This document shows, piece by piece, positions 26,181 through 35,377 of a DNA stretch of 62,158 bases. Under the pieces are notes generated by a model. The model made no database searches, was not told the DNA's origin, and saw nothing but the letters and a program-made list of their open reading frames with translations. The stretch's first letter is position 1. The number at the start of each line of letters is the position of its first letter. A program made the position numbers and the translations under genes. The DNA is from Bacteroidota bacterium (lineage in GTDB: Bacteria; Bacteroidota; Bacteroidia; Chitinophagales; LD1), in NCBI GenBank assembly GCA_016715625.1, contig JADJZU010000026.1, positions 1-62,158 on the forward strand, given 5' to 3'.

Positions 26181-27357
26181 ATGCGCAGCGATTTATATCA
26201 GGGACACGATTATTACATGATAGATGATTTATTGACCACCGAGCACAAATTGATTCGCGAAACAGTTCGCAATTATGTGAAGTCAAAGCTGAGCCCAATA
26301 ATTGAAGACTATGCACAACGTGCCGATTTTCCCTAAACATATTGTAAAAGAGCTTGGTGAAATTGGTGCCTTTGGCCCCAGCCTGCCCGCTGAGTATGGC
26401 TGTGGCGGACTCGATGAAATATCTTATGGCATTATCATGCAGGAGCTGGAGCGTTGCGATTCCGGTATTCGATCCACCGCATCGATGCAGAGTTCTCTGG
26501 TGATGTATCCTATCTATAAATACGGCAGCGAAGAGCAGCGCAAGAAGTATTTACCGAAGTTGGCAAAAGGAGAACTGTTTGGCTGCTTTGGTTTAACGGA
26601 GCCTAACCATGGCAGCAATCCTGCCGGTATGGAAACCCGCTTTGAAGATAAAGGAGACCATTACCTTCTTAACGGTGCCAAGATGTGGATCAGCAATGCA
26701 CTAGCCGATATTGCTGTGGTGTGGGCCAAGAATGAAAATGGAAAGATAAAAGGGCTTATGGTGGAGCGTGGCATGGAGGGGTTCAGTACCCCGACTACCC
26801 ATGGCAAGTGGAGTCTGCGCGCCTCTTGCACCGGTGAATTGGTGTTTAATAACGTGAGAGTGCCCAAGGAAAATCTATTACCCAACGTGGAAGGGATAAA
26901 AGGTCCGCTCGGTTGCTTGTCAACCGCCCGATACGGGATAGCCTGGGGTGCCATTGGTGCTGCACTGGATTGCTACGACACGGCATTGCGATATGCCAAA
27001 GAGCGGATTCAATTTGGCAAACCCATTGGTCAGTTTCAATTGCAGCAGAAGAAGCTGGCCGAAATGATTACAGAGATTACTAAAGCACAGTTATTGGTGT
27101 GGCGCTTGGGCGTATTGAAAAATGAAGGCAAAGCTACCCCGGGTCAAATTAGTATGGCGAAGCGCAACAGTTGCGAGATAGCCTTGGATGTGGCCCGCGA
27201 GGCCCGGCAGATGCTGGGCGGTATGGGTATTACTGGCGAATATCCGGTGATGCGCCACCTGATGAATCTGGAAACTGTGATTACTTACGAAGGTACACAC
27301 GATATACACTTGCTGATTACCGGCCACGATGTAACCGGTCTGGATGCATTTAAATAG
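26181..27357 (+). CDS. gcdH: Glutaryl-CoA dehydrogenase, frameshifted near the N terminus
   Basis: An FAD enzyme of lysine/tryptophan catabolism that oxidises and decarboxylates glutaryl-CoA to crotonyl-CoA. The N-terminal 50 residues from ATG 26181 (MRSDLYQGHDYYMIDDLL...) break at a TAA at 26334. Removing one T from the TTTT run 26327-26330 joins them to KHIVKELGEIGAFGPS and the rest, giving about 391 residues. Visible: SVQSSLVM-type substrate region (SMQSSLVMYPIYKYGSEEQR), GCFGLTEPNHGS, RYGIAWG, and the catalytic glutamate in TYEGTHDIH. The motif spacing matches GCDH better than general acyl-CoA dehydrogenases. Confidence 0.9.
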
Positions 27358-27529
27358 CCATCATCGGTCCTTTATTTTGTGGATAACCTGCCGTGAAACG
27401 TGAGTGGAACAGTTCGCAAAAAAAAGTGCACCATTCTTTAGGAAACTTTTCTCAAAAAGTCATTTTCGCCCTCCCTTATTTTGGCAGGAAAGAATAACTT
27501 CATTGCCACAGGGATAAACGAAACTTAAG

Positions 27530-27536
27530 AAGGAGG
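27530..27536 (+). promoter_or_regulatory. Strong Shine-Dalgarno site of dnaB
   Basis: AAGGAGG lies eight bases before the dnaB ATG. Bacteroidota genes rarely use strong Shine-Dalgarno sites, and the neighbouring genes lack one, so this stands out and supports the start at 27545. Confidence 0.7.
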
Positions 27537-27544
27537 AATGCACC

Positions 27545-29119
27545 ATGGCCGAACCAATTGAAACCATCAAAAAGACTTTACTGCGGAAAAATCAATCGGA
27601 TGCCAATCCCCTCGATTTTGGGAAACTGCCCCCACAGGCCAAAGAACTGGAAGAGGCGGTGTTGGGCGCAGTAATGATTGAGCAGAATGCCATCAATGAA
27701 GTGATTGACATTTTGAAGGAAGATGCATTTTATGTAGACGCACACCAGCGCATTTGGAAGGCTATTAAAATGTTGTTCCAGAACCAAGCGCCTATTGATT
27801 TGCTCACTGTTACCGAGCAGCTAAAAAAGAATGGAGAGTTAGATGCTGCAGGTGGATATTTCTACATAGCTCAACTCACCAACAAAGTGGGCTCAGCGGC
27901 CAACGTGGAATATCATTCGCGGGTGCTGGCCGAAAAGATGATTCAACGTCAGCTGATTTCTACTTCCACCGAAGTGATTCGCGAGGCCTACGAAGACACT
28001 ACCGATGTGTTTGAATTACTGGATAAGGCAGAGAAAAATCTGTTCACGATTGCCGAAAACAACATGAAGCGCAATAGTGAAGACATCGGTTCTTTGCTCA
28101 TGAGTGAATTGAAAGAATTGGATACGCGGATGCACAACAGCCAAGATCACATGAACGGTGTGCCAGCCGGATTCATTGAGTTGGACAAGGCCACGGGTGG
28201 TTGGCAGAAATCTGATTTGATTATTGTGGCGGCTCGTCCGGCCATGGGTAAAACAGCCTTTACGCTGGCGCTGGCCCGCAATGCAGCGGTGGATTACAAA
28301 AAACCGGTTGCGCTGTTTTCGTTAGAGATGAGTAGTGCTCAGTTGGTGCAGCGTTTAATTTCAATGGAAACGCACATCCGGGCCGATAAAATAAGAAGAG
28401 GAACGCTCGAAGAATATGAATTGGAAATTCTGACTTCTAAGATTGACGGTCTCAAGAATGCCAAAATGTTTATTGATGACACGCCCGCTATCAATGTATT
28501 TGAACTGCGTAGCAAATGTCGCAGGCTGAAGCAGCAGCACGATATTCAGATGGTGATTATTGACTATTTGCAGCTAATGAGCGGAACGGTGGATGGCAAA
28601 GGGGGGAACCGCGAACAGGAAATAAGTCAGATTTCGCGCTCGCTGAAAGGCCTGGCTAAGGAGTTGGAGATACCGGTGATTGCTTTGTCGCAGTTGTCGC
28701 GCGCAGTGGAAACTCGTGGTGGCGATAAAAAGCCGATTCTATCGGACTTGCGCGAATCCGGAGCTATTGAGCAAGATGCCGATATTGTTATCTTCCTGTA
28801 CAGAGGGGAGTATTATGGTATAGAAAACGATGAAAGCGGCCAGCCTACCAAAAACGTGGCTGAAGTGATTATTGCCAAACACAGAAACGGTCCGGTGAAA
28901 ACCGTACGCACCCGGTTTATTAACGACCTGGCAAAATTTGAAAACCTTGACGAAATAGGTGCAGGCGACCAATACATGGAAATTCAGTCGGGCAACGAGA
29001 AAAAGACCTTCAAAAAGCTGCCTTCCAAAATGAACGATGACGTGAACGATAACGAAGGATTTGAAAGACGCCACAAGCCGGACGACTTTGGTGACGATGG
29101 GGGAGGAGTTCCGTTTTAA
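27545..29119 (+). CDS. dnaB: Replicative DNA helicase DnaB
   Basis: The hexameric replication-fork helicase, 524 residues. The N-terminal domain begins LPPQAKELEEAVLGAVMIEQ. The RecA-like motor has Walker A AARPAMGKTAF, Walker B VIIDYLQLMSG, and the RESGAIEQDADIV motif with the arginine finger region near the end. The acidic C-terminal tail (NDDVNDNEGFERRHKPDDFG) is unusually charged. The stop overlaps the convergent mevalonate-kinase stop by four bases. No intein is visible. Confidence 0.97.
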   Translation: MAEPIETIKKTLLRKNQSDANPLDFGKLPPQAKELEEAVLGAVMIEQNAINEVIDILKEDAFYVDAHQRIWKAIKMLFQNQAPIDLLTVTEQLKKNGELDAAGGYFYIAQLTNKVGSAANVEYHSRVLAEKMIQRQLISTSTEVIREAYEDTTDVFELLDKAEKNLFTIAENNMKRNSEDIGSLLMSELKELDTRMHNSQDHMNGVPAGFIELDKATGGWQKSDLIIVAARPAMGKTAFTLALARNAAVDYKKPVALFSLEMSSAQLVQRLISMETHIRADKIRRGTLEEYELEILTSKIDGLKNAKMFIDDTPAINVFELRSKCRRLKQQHDIQMVIIDYLQLMSGTVDGKGGNREQEISQISRSLKGLAKELEIPVIALSQLSRAVETRGGDKKPILSDLRESGAIEQDADIVIFLYRGEYYGIENDESGQPTKNVAEVIIAKHRNGPVKTVRTRFINDLAKFENLDEIGAGDQYMEIQSGNEKKTFKKLPSKMNDDVNDNEGFERRHKPDDFGDDGGGVPF

Positions 29120-30033
29120 AAAGTAAGCACTTCCATGTAATCAGCTCCACGAAGAAGCAGGGGCAGGTTGGCATGTTCCGGAGCAAAACCGATAATGAAT
29201 CCACCACCGCCAGCACCACATATTTTGAGAGCAAACTGATCGGACTGCAATCCGCTACGCCAAATTTCTTTAAAGTTATCGGGAATGAATTCGGGAAGAA
29301 TATCCAATTGAACTTGTGAGATGACCTTAATGCTTTTCCAGAGCTCCGAATATCGCTTTTGCATAAAAGAAGTAATAGCCATGTTGTTGGAGGGTATCAG
29401 ACTCATTTGAAGATTAGACATAAATCGGGTGTCTTTGCATTTATCCAAAAACAGGTTGACATAAGGAGCCGTTTTTCTTTCCAGATGAGTGTTGATGAGG
29501 AATAGTTTCATTTTGCCGCTTTGCTCTTTGGGCAATACAAAGGCCTCTGCCACTTCTCCTTGATTAATGATTACCGCTTTGTTCATATACGATACAATAG
29601 CATCTAATCCGGAGCTTTTGCCATGGTAATAGCTTTCTAGTTGAGCTAAATGGTGTTTAACTTCGCTTATCACATAGTTCTTCTTTTTGTAAAGATAATA
29701 CCTGTCATACACCGCAGCTACCAAGGCGGCAGAACTACCCAACCCATATCCTTGCGGAATGTTGGAATCGAAATAGAGGCCGCGCTCCACATCTTCCAGA
29801 AATGTATTGGTGTCGTATTGGTTTTTCAGGTCTTCGCTGTAAATAATGTAGTTAGCCAGCAACTCCAGTTGATGATTGGAATGCTTCGCCTCAGGGTGCT
29901 TCATATCGCCTTTCTGAAACACGCCATCATAACGCTCCAATGGAATAGCCAGACCCATAGCCCCTTTGTTTATGATGTGCTCACCAAAAAGCAGCAGTTT
30001 ACTGTGAAAGATTTTATGCTTTAAAATTTTCAA
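29116..30033 (-). CDS. GHMP kinase, probable mevalonate kinase
   Basis: Phosphorylates mevalonate in the mevalonate route to isoprenoids. The 305-residue length fits. Key features are the opening HSKLLLFGEHIINKGAMGLA, the ATP loop IPQGYGLGSSAALVAA (about residues 94-109), GKSSGLDAIVSY and the C-terminal GAGGGGFIIGF. Phosphomevalonate kinase is a less likely alternative. mvaD at 56.7 kb belongs to the same pathway. It is convergent with dnaB. Confidence 0.88.
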   Translation of the reverse strand: MKILKHKIFHSKLLLFGEHIINKGAMGLAIPLERYDGVFQKGDMKHPEAKHSNHQLELLANYIIYSEDLKNQYDTNTFLEDVERGLYFDSNIPQGYGLGSSAALVAAVYDRYYLYKKKNYVISEVKHHLAQLESYYHGKSSGLDAIVSYMNKAVIINQGEVAEAFVLPKEQSGKMKLFLINTHLERKTAPYVNLFLDKCKDTRFMSNLQMSLIPSNNMAITSFMQKRYSELWKSIKVISQVQLDILPEFIPDNFKEIWRSGLQSDQFALKICGAGGGGFIIGFAPEHANLPLLLRGADYMEVLTF

Positions 30034-30246
30034 GCCGGCATATTTAAAACGCGAATAAAAACAGATTTAACGATTGCTGCTTTTATTTCCATAAATCAAT
30101 AACCAAAAAACTAAACACCACCTGTTATACGTTCATAAAAAGCAAACTCGCCAGCCCTCATAAACCGGAGAATGTCTTAAAATCGCGCAGTTGTAAAATT
30201 TATCCGGACGCGTTGGCGTTAATTGTAGACCTTAATCCTTTTTGTA

Positions 30247-31815
30247 ATGAGAAAATACTTTTTTAACCTCTTGTTGGTGGCTTTAACCCTTGGCAACATT
30301 CCGCATAAAATTCGGGCACAGGCCATTATAGATTCTGTGGTCACCATGCAGCCGATTGATCCTTTTATGGCTCAGCTGGACAGTATGGCTTTTTCGCTGT
30401 TTACACGCGATAAGTTTTTTGTGTCCAACGATGAATTGCTGAATTCTATCAATATGCCTGTTGACCAGATTCCCAGATACACGGAGACCGAGATACGCGA
30501 AAAGTTGAAGCTCATACCCACGGAGATTAAGATGACTTACAATCCGTATGTGAAACAATTTATAGACATGTTTGCTTACAAAAGACGCGGGTTAATGACC
30601 CGCTGCCTGGCAAACTCACAGATTTACTTCCCTATTTTCGAAGAGATATTAGACAAGCACAACGTGCCGTTGGAGTTTAAATATTTGCCTATAGTAGAGT
30701 CGGCATTTAATCCCATTGCGGTTTCACCGGCCGGAGCCACGGGCCTTTGGCAGTTTATGCACGGCACCGGTACTATGATGGGACTGGATGTAAATACATA
30801 CATTGACGAAAGACGCGACCCCGTAAAAGCTACCGATGCAGCGGCTCGTTTTCTCAATAAACTGTATGATATCTATGGCGATTGGCATTTGGTGCTCGCT
30901 GCCTATAACTCAGGACCGGGTAATGTGAACAAAGCCATTGCACGAGCAGGTGGAGTTAAAAACTTTTGGGCTATTATGCCTTATCTCCCTGCCGAAACCC
31001 GAAGCTATGTGCCATCTTTTATTGCCGCCACTTATGTGATGGAGAATTATAAGGATTTTAATCTGGTGCCGGCTGAACCTAAGCGCGAACTTTACCTGGT
31101 GGATACGGTACTTATTACACAAAAAGTATCCCTGAAGCATATTGCAGCAACCTTGAGCATTCCCGAAGATGAATTGCAGTTTCTGAATCCCGGTATCAAG
31201 TTAGGAATCATTCCCTATACCGCTAATGGTTATCCCCTCAACCTGCCGGTAAATTACTTTACCGCTTTTGAAAGCAAGAAGCAGCAGGTAATGATGGATT
31301 CGTCTTTGCTCGAGAAGGAGATTGTGGCCACGGTATCTTCCACGCCAAAAACAGTGTATCACAAGGTGGGGAAGTATGATAATCTCTCTAAAATTGCCGC
31401 TAAATACGGTGTGACCACATCCAGCATAAAGAAGTGGAACAGGTTGAAAAGTTCATCGGTGTATTATGGCCAAAAGTTAAAAATTACTTATTACCCAATG
31501 CAGAAAGCAGAAGCTAATCCGAGCTATGCACAGGCTTTTGCCCCCAACATTATTGAGAAAGCCAAAGCAGACTCATTAAAAGCAGAGATGGCTTTGAACA
31601 ATGATTCTGCCAGTTTGGAAAGAGCGGAATCTAAAGTTGCAGAAAAGTTGGAAAAGGATAAAAATGTTATTTATCACGTGGTACAAAAGGGCGATACGCT
31701 TTGGGGACTCACTCAGAAATATTCCGGCCTCACCATCGAAAAATTGAAGGCCGACAATAAAGCGATTGCTGACCGGCCTATAAAAGTTGGTGATGTTTTG
31801 AAAATATTGCTCTAA
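30247..31815 (+). CDS. mltD: Lytic murein transglycosylase with two LysM domains (MltD-like)
   Basis: Cleaves peptidoglycan glycan strands in the periplasm. The protein has 522 residues with a signal peptide at the N terminus (MRKYFFNLLLVALTLGNIPH...). The SLT domain carries catalytic Glu151 in YLPIVESAFNP, plus GATGLWQFM and AAYNSGPGNVNKAI. Two LysM peptidoglycan-binding domains lie at about residues 371-413 and 475-521, the second opening YHVVQKGDTLWGL. Start at ATG 30247. scoB follows 37 bases after the stop. Confidence 0.93.
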   Translation: MRKYFFNLLLVALTLGNIPHKIRAQAIIDSVVTMQPIDPFMAQLDSMAFSLFTRDKFFVSNDELLNSINMPVDQIPRYTETEIREKLKLIPTEIKMTYNPYVKQFIDMFAYKRRGLMTRCLANSQIYFPIFEEILDKHNVPLEFKYLPIVESAFNPIAVSPAGATGLWQFMHGTGTMMGLDVNTYIDERRDPVKATDAAARFLNKLYDIYGDWHLVLAAYNSGPGNVNKAIARAGGVKNFWAIMPYLPAETRSYVPSFIAATYVMENYKDFNLVPAEPKRELYLVDTVLITQKVSLKHIAATLSIPEDELQFLNPGIKLGIIPYTANGYPLNLPVNYFTAFESKKQQVMMDSSLLEKEIVATVSSTPKTVYHKVGKYDNLSKIAAKYGVTTSSIKKWNRLKSSSVYYGQKLKITYYPMQKAEANPSYAQAFAPNIIEKAKADSLKAEMALNNDSASLERAESKVAEKLEKDKNVIYHVVQKGDTLWGLTQKYSGLTIEKLKADNKAIADRPIKVGDVLKILL

Positions 31816-31852
31816 TTTGACGATTCTGTTTCTCTAAATCAAATAAGCTCAG

Positions 31853-32509
31853 ATGGCCTTAGATAAATTTCAGATTGCACAACGTATTGCCAGAGAACTT
31901 CGCGATGGCTACTATGTGAATTTAGGTATTGGTATTCCTACTCTTGTAGCCAACTATATACCAGAGGGTATGGATGTGGTGTTGCAAAGCGAGAATGGTT
32001 TATTGGGTATGGGGCCGTTCCCAACCGAAGCAGAAGTAGATGCTGATTTGATTAATGCCGGAAAACAAACGGTAACTATGTTGCCGGGGGCCTCACTTTT
32101 TTCTTCGGCAGATAGTTTTGCTATGATACGTGGCAGCCATGTAGATCTCACGGTGTTGGGCGCTATGGAAGTTGCAGAAACTGGGGATATCGCCAACTGG
32201 AAAATTCCCGGAAAAATGGTGAAAGGCATGGGGGGCGCTATGGATTTGGTAGCGGCTACCGAAAATATCATAGTGGCCATGATGCAAACAAATCCCAAAG
32301 GAGAATCCAAATTGTTGCCGGCTTGTAGCTTGCCACTTACCGGAAAAGGATGCATTAAGAGAGTGTGCACCGATTTGGGTTTTTACGAAATTAAAGAAGG
32401 GGCTTTTCATTTGATAGAGATTGCTCCGGATGTAACTGTGGAGGAAGTGAAATCAAAAACCCTTGGCAAACTGGTCATCAGTCCTTCGTTGGTAACCATG
32501 CAATTTTAA
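31853..32509 (+). CDS. scoB: 3-oxoacid CoA-transferase subunit B
   Basis: The beta subunit of succinyl-CoA:acetoacetate CoA-transferase. It moves CoA to acetoacetate in ketone-body or butanoate metabolism. Its 218 residues include YYVNLGIGIPTLVANYIP and the catalytic glutamate in QSENGLLGMG. MGGAMDLV and LTGKGCIKRVCTDLGFY are also typical. Subunit A usually lies next to subunit B, but the upstream neighbour here is mltD and no subunit A is in the window. Confidence 0.95.
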   Translation: MALDKFQIAQRIARELRDGYYVNLGIGIPTLVANYIPEGMDVVLQSENGLLGMGPFPTEAEVDADLINAGKQTVTMLPGASLFSSADSFAMIRGSHVDLTVLGAMEVAETGDIANWKIPGKMVKGMGGAMDLVAATENIIVAMMQTNPKGESKLLPACSLPLTGKGCIKRVCTDLGFYEIKEGAFHLIEIAPDVTVEEVKSKTLGKLVISPSLVTMQF

Positions 32510-32530
32510 ACAGCACTTGCTGCGCTCATA

Positions 32531-34093
32531 ATGGAAAACAAAAGGGGTTATGCTTATTTTTCCATTTCTCCCTATTTCTTTACGATTTTGGCCGCAATCG
32601 CTGTATGGGCTCTCCTGATATTGAGATTTGGCTATCGCTATGGCACTGGCGATCAGGTAGAGTTGCTGCCCTACACTTTGTATTTGCATGATGCATCACT
32701 CTATGCGCACGATTTTTTTATCCAAAATCTGCATAAGACAGTTCCCAACGAACGTACCGTAATGGCTCATCTTTTATTGCCGTTTGTTCCTCAACTTGAG
32801 TTTTTTGTGCTCCTGTTTCAGTTTGTTTCTTCCGTAGTATTGCTCATAGGGTTACAGCGGATTGCATTACTCTACATAACCAACAAATATGCATCTTGGC
32901 TAGCGGTAGTGGTTACCTTAATTCCATTAAATGATTATACGCTTGGCAATGTGGAGCTATACTCCGAATGCCTGCAAGCCGGTGGTGTGGCCTGTGCTAT
33001 TGTAGCCTGGGCTGTGTTTTATTTTCTGAAGCGAAACTATTTTGTCTCCGGCATATTATTGTCAGCAGCTACGTTTGTTCAACTGCTGGATGGGCTGGAT
33101 GTGATGATTTTATTGAGTACAGTATTACTATTTATGGTTGTGCGTGGCCGTGAATCTTGGCGGAATTTTTTCAGGTTTGTTTTCATTTATAGTGCTACGG
33201 CATTCGTTTACTTATTAGTGATTTGGATTAAAAAGAGCGAAGGAGGCGAGGGGCTACCGGCTTCCGATGTGTTTGCTATAATGTTTGAATTCAGGCATCC
33301 GCATCATTTTATTTTCTCCTCTTTTCCTCTTTGGAAAAAACTGATATTCTTTTTACTGTCCATATCAGGTATGCTATTTTTTGCGAGAAGATATTCATCC
33401 GTCTTCTACCTATTTTTCTTTGGGCTGCTTGGGCTTTTTTTCTATGCGTTTGCTGTAGACGTTTTACACCAGGTTTCTATTGCCAATTTTTAGTTTTACA
33501 AAGTGAGTTCGTGGCTTAAGTTTTTAGGAGTCGTAGCCATCATTTCATTTGCAATGAATACTTTTTCCGCTTTAAAACAGACACAGATTTCCGAAAAAAT
33601 AACTTACGTTGTATTGCTAGCCGTTCCAATCCTATGCTTTGTAATTATCATAAACTATCCTTCATATCTGCCATTTCGGGTTCCTTATCAATTTAGCTTT
33701 CAAAAAACAGTTGACGACCGAATTGATATTTGTGAAAAAATCGCGAAGGCAACCGATTCAAATGCCGTTTTTATTCAGCCGTTTGATTTTACAGAATTGA
33801 AGTTTTATGGGCTTCGTTCTTGCTATGTTGAGTTTAAGGCAAACGTTCGCCACAAGAATGCGATAAGAGAATGGCAAAGACGAATAGGAGAAGTGTATGG
33901 CTTAGCAGTGGGAAGTAAGGAGACCGGCTTTGCGCTACAAAGAGCAGCAGATGCACATTACAATCAACTAAATGAAAAACGCAAATATTTGCTCCGCCAG
34001 GAAGGTGTGACTCATGTAATTATACAGAGAGGGATAGTAACAGGTCAAGTACCTGTTGTTTCAAACAGCAGTTATGAAGTATATCAACTATAA
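32531..34093 (+). CDS. DUF6798-like polytopic membrane protein interrupted by an in-frame TAG
   Basis: About 520 residues with some ten hydrophobic helices followed by a soluble C-terminal domain. The opening RYGTGDQVELLPYTLYLHD and the late stretch LRSCYVEFKANVRHKNAIRE resemble DUF6798 proteins, whose function is unknown. A TAG at 33491-33493 splits the gene, but the same frame stays open on both sides (SIANF, stop, FYKVSSWLKF) to 34093. A one-base change from CAG (Gln) would explain it. The next gene's start lies inside the 3' end, suggesting translational coupling. Confidence 0.72.
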
Positions 34094-34904
34094 TGGCAAT
34101 ATATTCAACGAGCATGAAAAATTGCTGCCCGCCACAAACCGTGGCATGCGCTTTGGCGATGGCTTTTTCGAGAGTATGGTCATGTTTGATAAAAAATTTC
34201 CCTTGCTGGAATATCACTGGAATCGTATTGAGTTTACGATGGAAATACTGGGGGCTTATTTTCCCAAGCGATTTGATATAGAAAGGTTCCAAGCCATGGT
34301 GTTGGATTTAGTGGCTGTAAGCAATATTGCTGCTAATGCGCGTGTGCGGCTTCAGTTTTTCAGAAAAGGAACGGGCCTGTACCTACCCGAGGAGAATGAA
34401 CTGGCTTATGTCATTAGCATGGAGGAGATAGAAAACAACAGGTTTGAGTTATCAGATGGGCTCTTGGCAGGCTCAAATGAAGAACACTTTAACCCGATTT
34501 CCTGTTTCAGCGATTTAAAAACATCCAGCGCGCTGGGTTATGTATTGGCCGCCAAGTTTATGAAGCAGAAAGGCTGGCAGGAAATTGTTTTACTCAACAC
34601 GTTTAATCAGGTGAGTGAGTCTTTAAGTTCCAACATTTTTCTTGTAAAGAACGACAAGTTGATAACCCCTGATTTGGAAAGTGGTTGTGTGAGCGGAGTG
34701 ATGCGCTCTTTCCTGCTTGCCAACTTGCCGGATTCAATTGAAGAACGACCGGTAGAACTCTCCGAATTGCTGGAGGCGGATGAAGTGCTGCTTACCAATG
34801 CTGTTAAGGGAATTCAATGGGTGAAAAATTACAGCAGTAGTTCTTACACCAATAAAAAAGCGGTGGAACTCACCGCTTTTATAAATAAGAATTTATTGTT
34901 TTAA
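34074..34904 (+). CDS. Class IV aminotransferase (aminodeoxychorismate lyase or branched-chain aminotransferase type)
   Basis: A PLP enzyme of 276 residues. The start at 34074 (MKYINYNGNIFNEHE) gives a family-like N terminus. Fold type IV features are RGMRFGDGFFESM, the PLP lysine in SDLKTSSALGYVLAAK, and ESLSSNIFLVKND followed by GCVSGVMRSFLL. Its modest size and lone setting favour 4-amino-4-deoxychorismate lyase (folate synthesis) over a branched-chain aminotransferase. The assignment within the class is not certain. The start overlaps the preceding gene by 20 bp. Confidence 0.85.
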   Translation: MKYINYNGNIFNEHEKLLPATNRGMRFGDGFFESMVMFDKKFPLLEYHWNRIEFTMEILGAYFPKRFDIERFQAMVLDLVAVSNIAANARVRLQFFRKGTGLYLPEENELAYVISMEEIENNRFELSDGLLAGSNEEHFNPISCFSDLKTSSALGYVLAAKFMKQKGWQEIVLLNTFNQVSESLSSNIFLVKNDKLITPDLESGCVSGVMRSFLLANLPDSIEERPVELSELLEADEVLLTNAVKGIQWVKNYSSSSYTNKKAVELTAFINKNLLF

Positions 34905-34906
34905 AT

Positions 34907-35287
34907 CTATCGAGCGCTGAGCTCTTGAGCTTTTTTCTCAATAGCCGGCTTCAAACTTTCGTATTGTTTAAACTTATCCTCGCCAATGATATTGCGTAGG
35001 TTTCCTTCAATGTGAGTCGTTTGACGTCTTACAATATTGGCAACGTGATCAGGGTCCTTAGCTAACTCTGATTTAAATTGCTCCATTTGGCTTTGTGCGC
35101 TTCCCTGAATAAGTAGTTTTACCTTATCAAAATCAGACTCTGATAGTTTTAACTCAGAGGAAAGTGCTTTCAAAACAGCTTCAGATTTTTTCAAATCTGT
35201 AAACTTATAAAGTTGCGATGCCGACTGTGCGTTCATGCTCAGTGTCATAAATAACAATGCAATCAATGTAGCTGATATACTTTTCAT
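34907..35287 (-). CDS. Secreted small protein of unknown function
   Basis: A 126-residue protein with a clear signal peptide (MKSISATLIALLFMTLSMNA, then QS). The mature part is helical and charged, containing LKALSSELKLSESDFDKV and later FKQYESLKPAIEKKAQELS. It resembles small periplasmic helical proteins, but I do not recognise a named family. It ends two bases from the convergent aminotransferase stop. Confidence 0.8.
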   Translation of the reverse strand: MKSISATLIALLFMTLSMNAQSASQLYKFTDLKKSEAVLKALSSELKLSESDFDKVKLLIQGSAQSQMEQFKSELAKDPDHVANIVRRQTTHIEGNLRNIIGEDKFKQYESLKPAIEKKAQELSAR

Positions 35288-35377
35288 TTTCTTTAATTTT
35301 TGTGACGAATATAATGTGTTTCCTGAGATATTAGACGAACCTTTGCCGGCAATAGATGTTAGTTTTTAAATTAAAAT

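Noticed and set aside
112..33493. Reassignment of TAG as a sense codon, from in-frame TAGs in leuS and the DUF6798-like gene
   Set aside because: TAG is used as the natural stop of several intact genes here (for example flavodoxin and glnN-neighbour DUF4295), so it is not reassigned.
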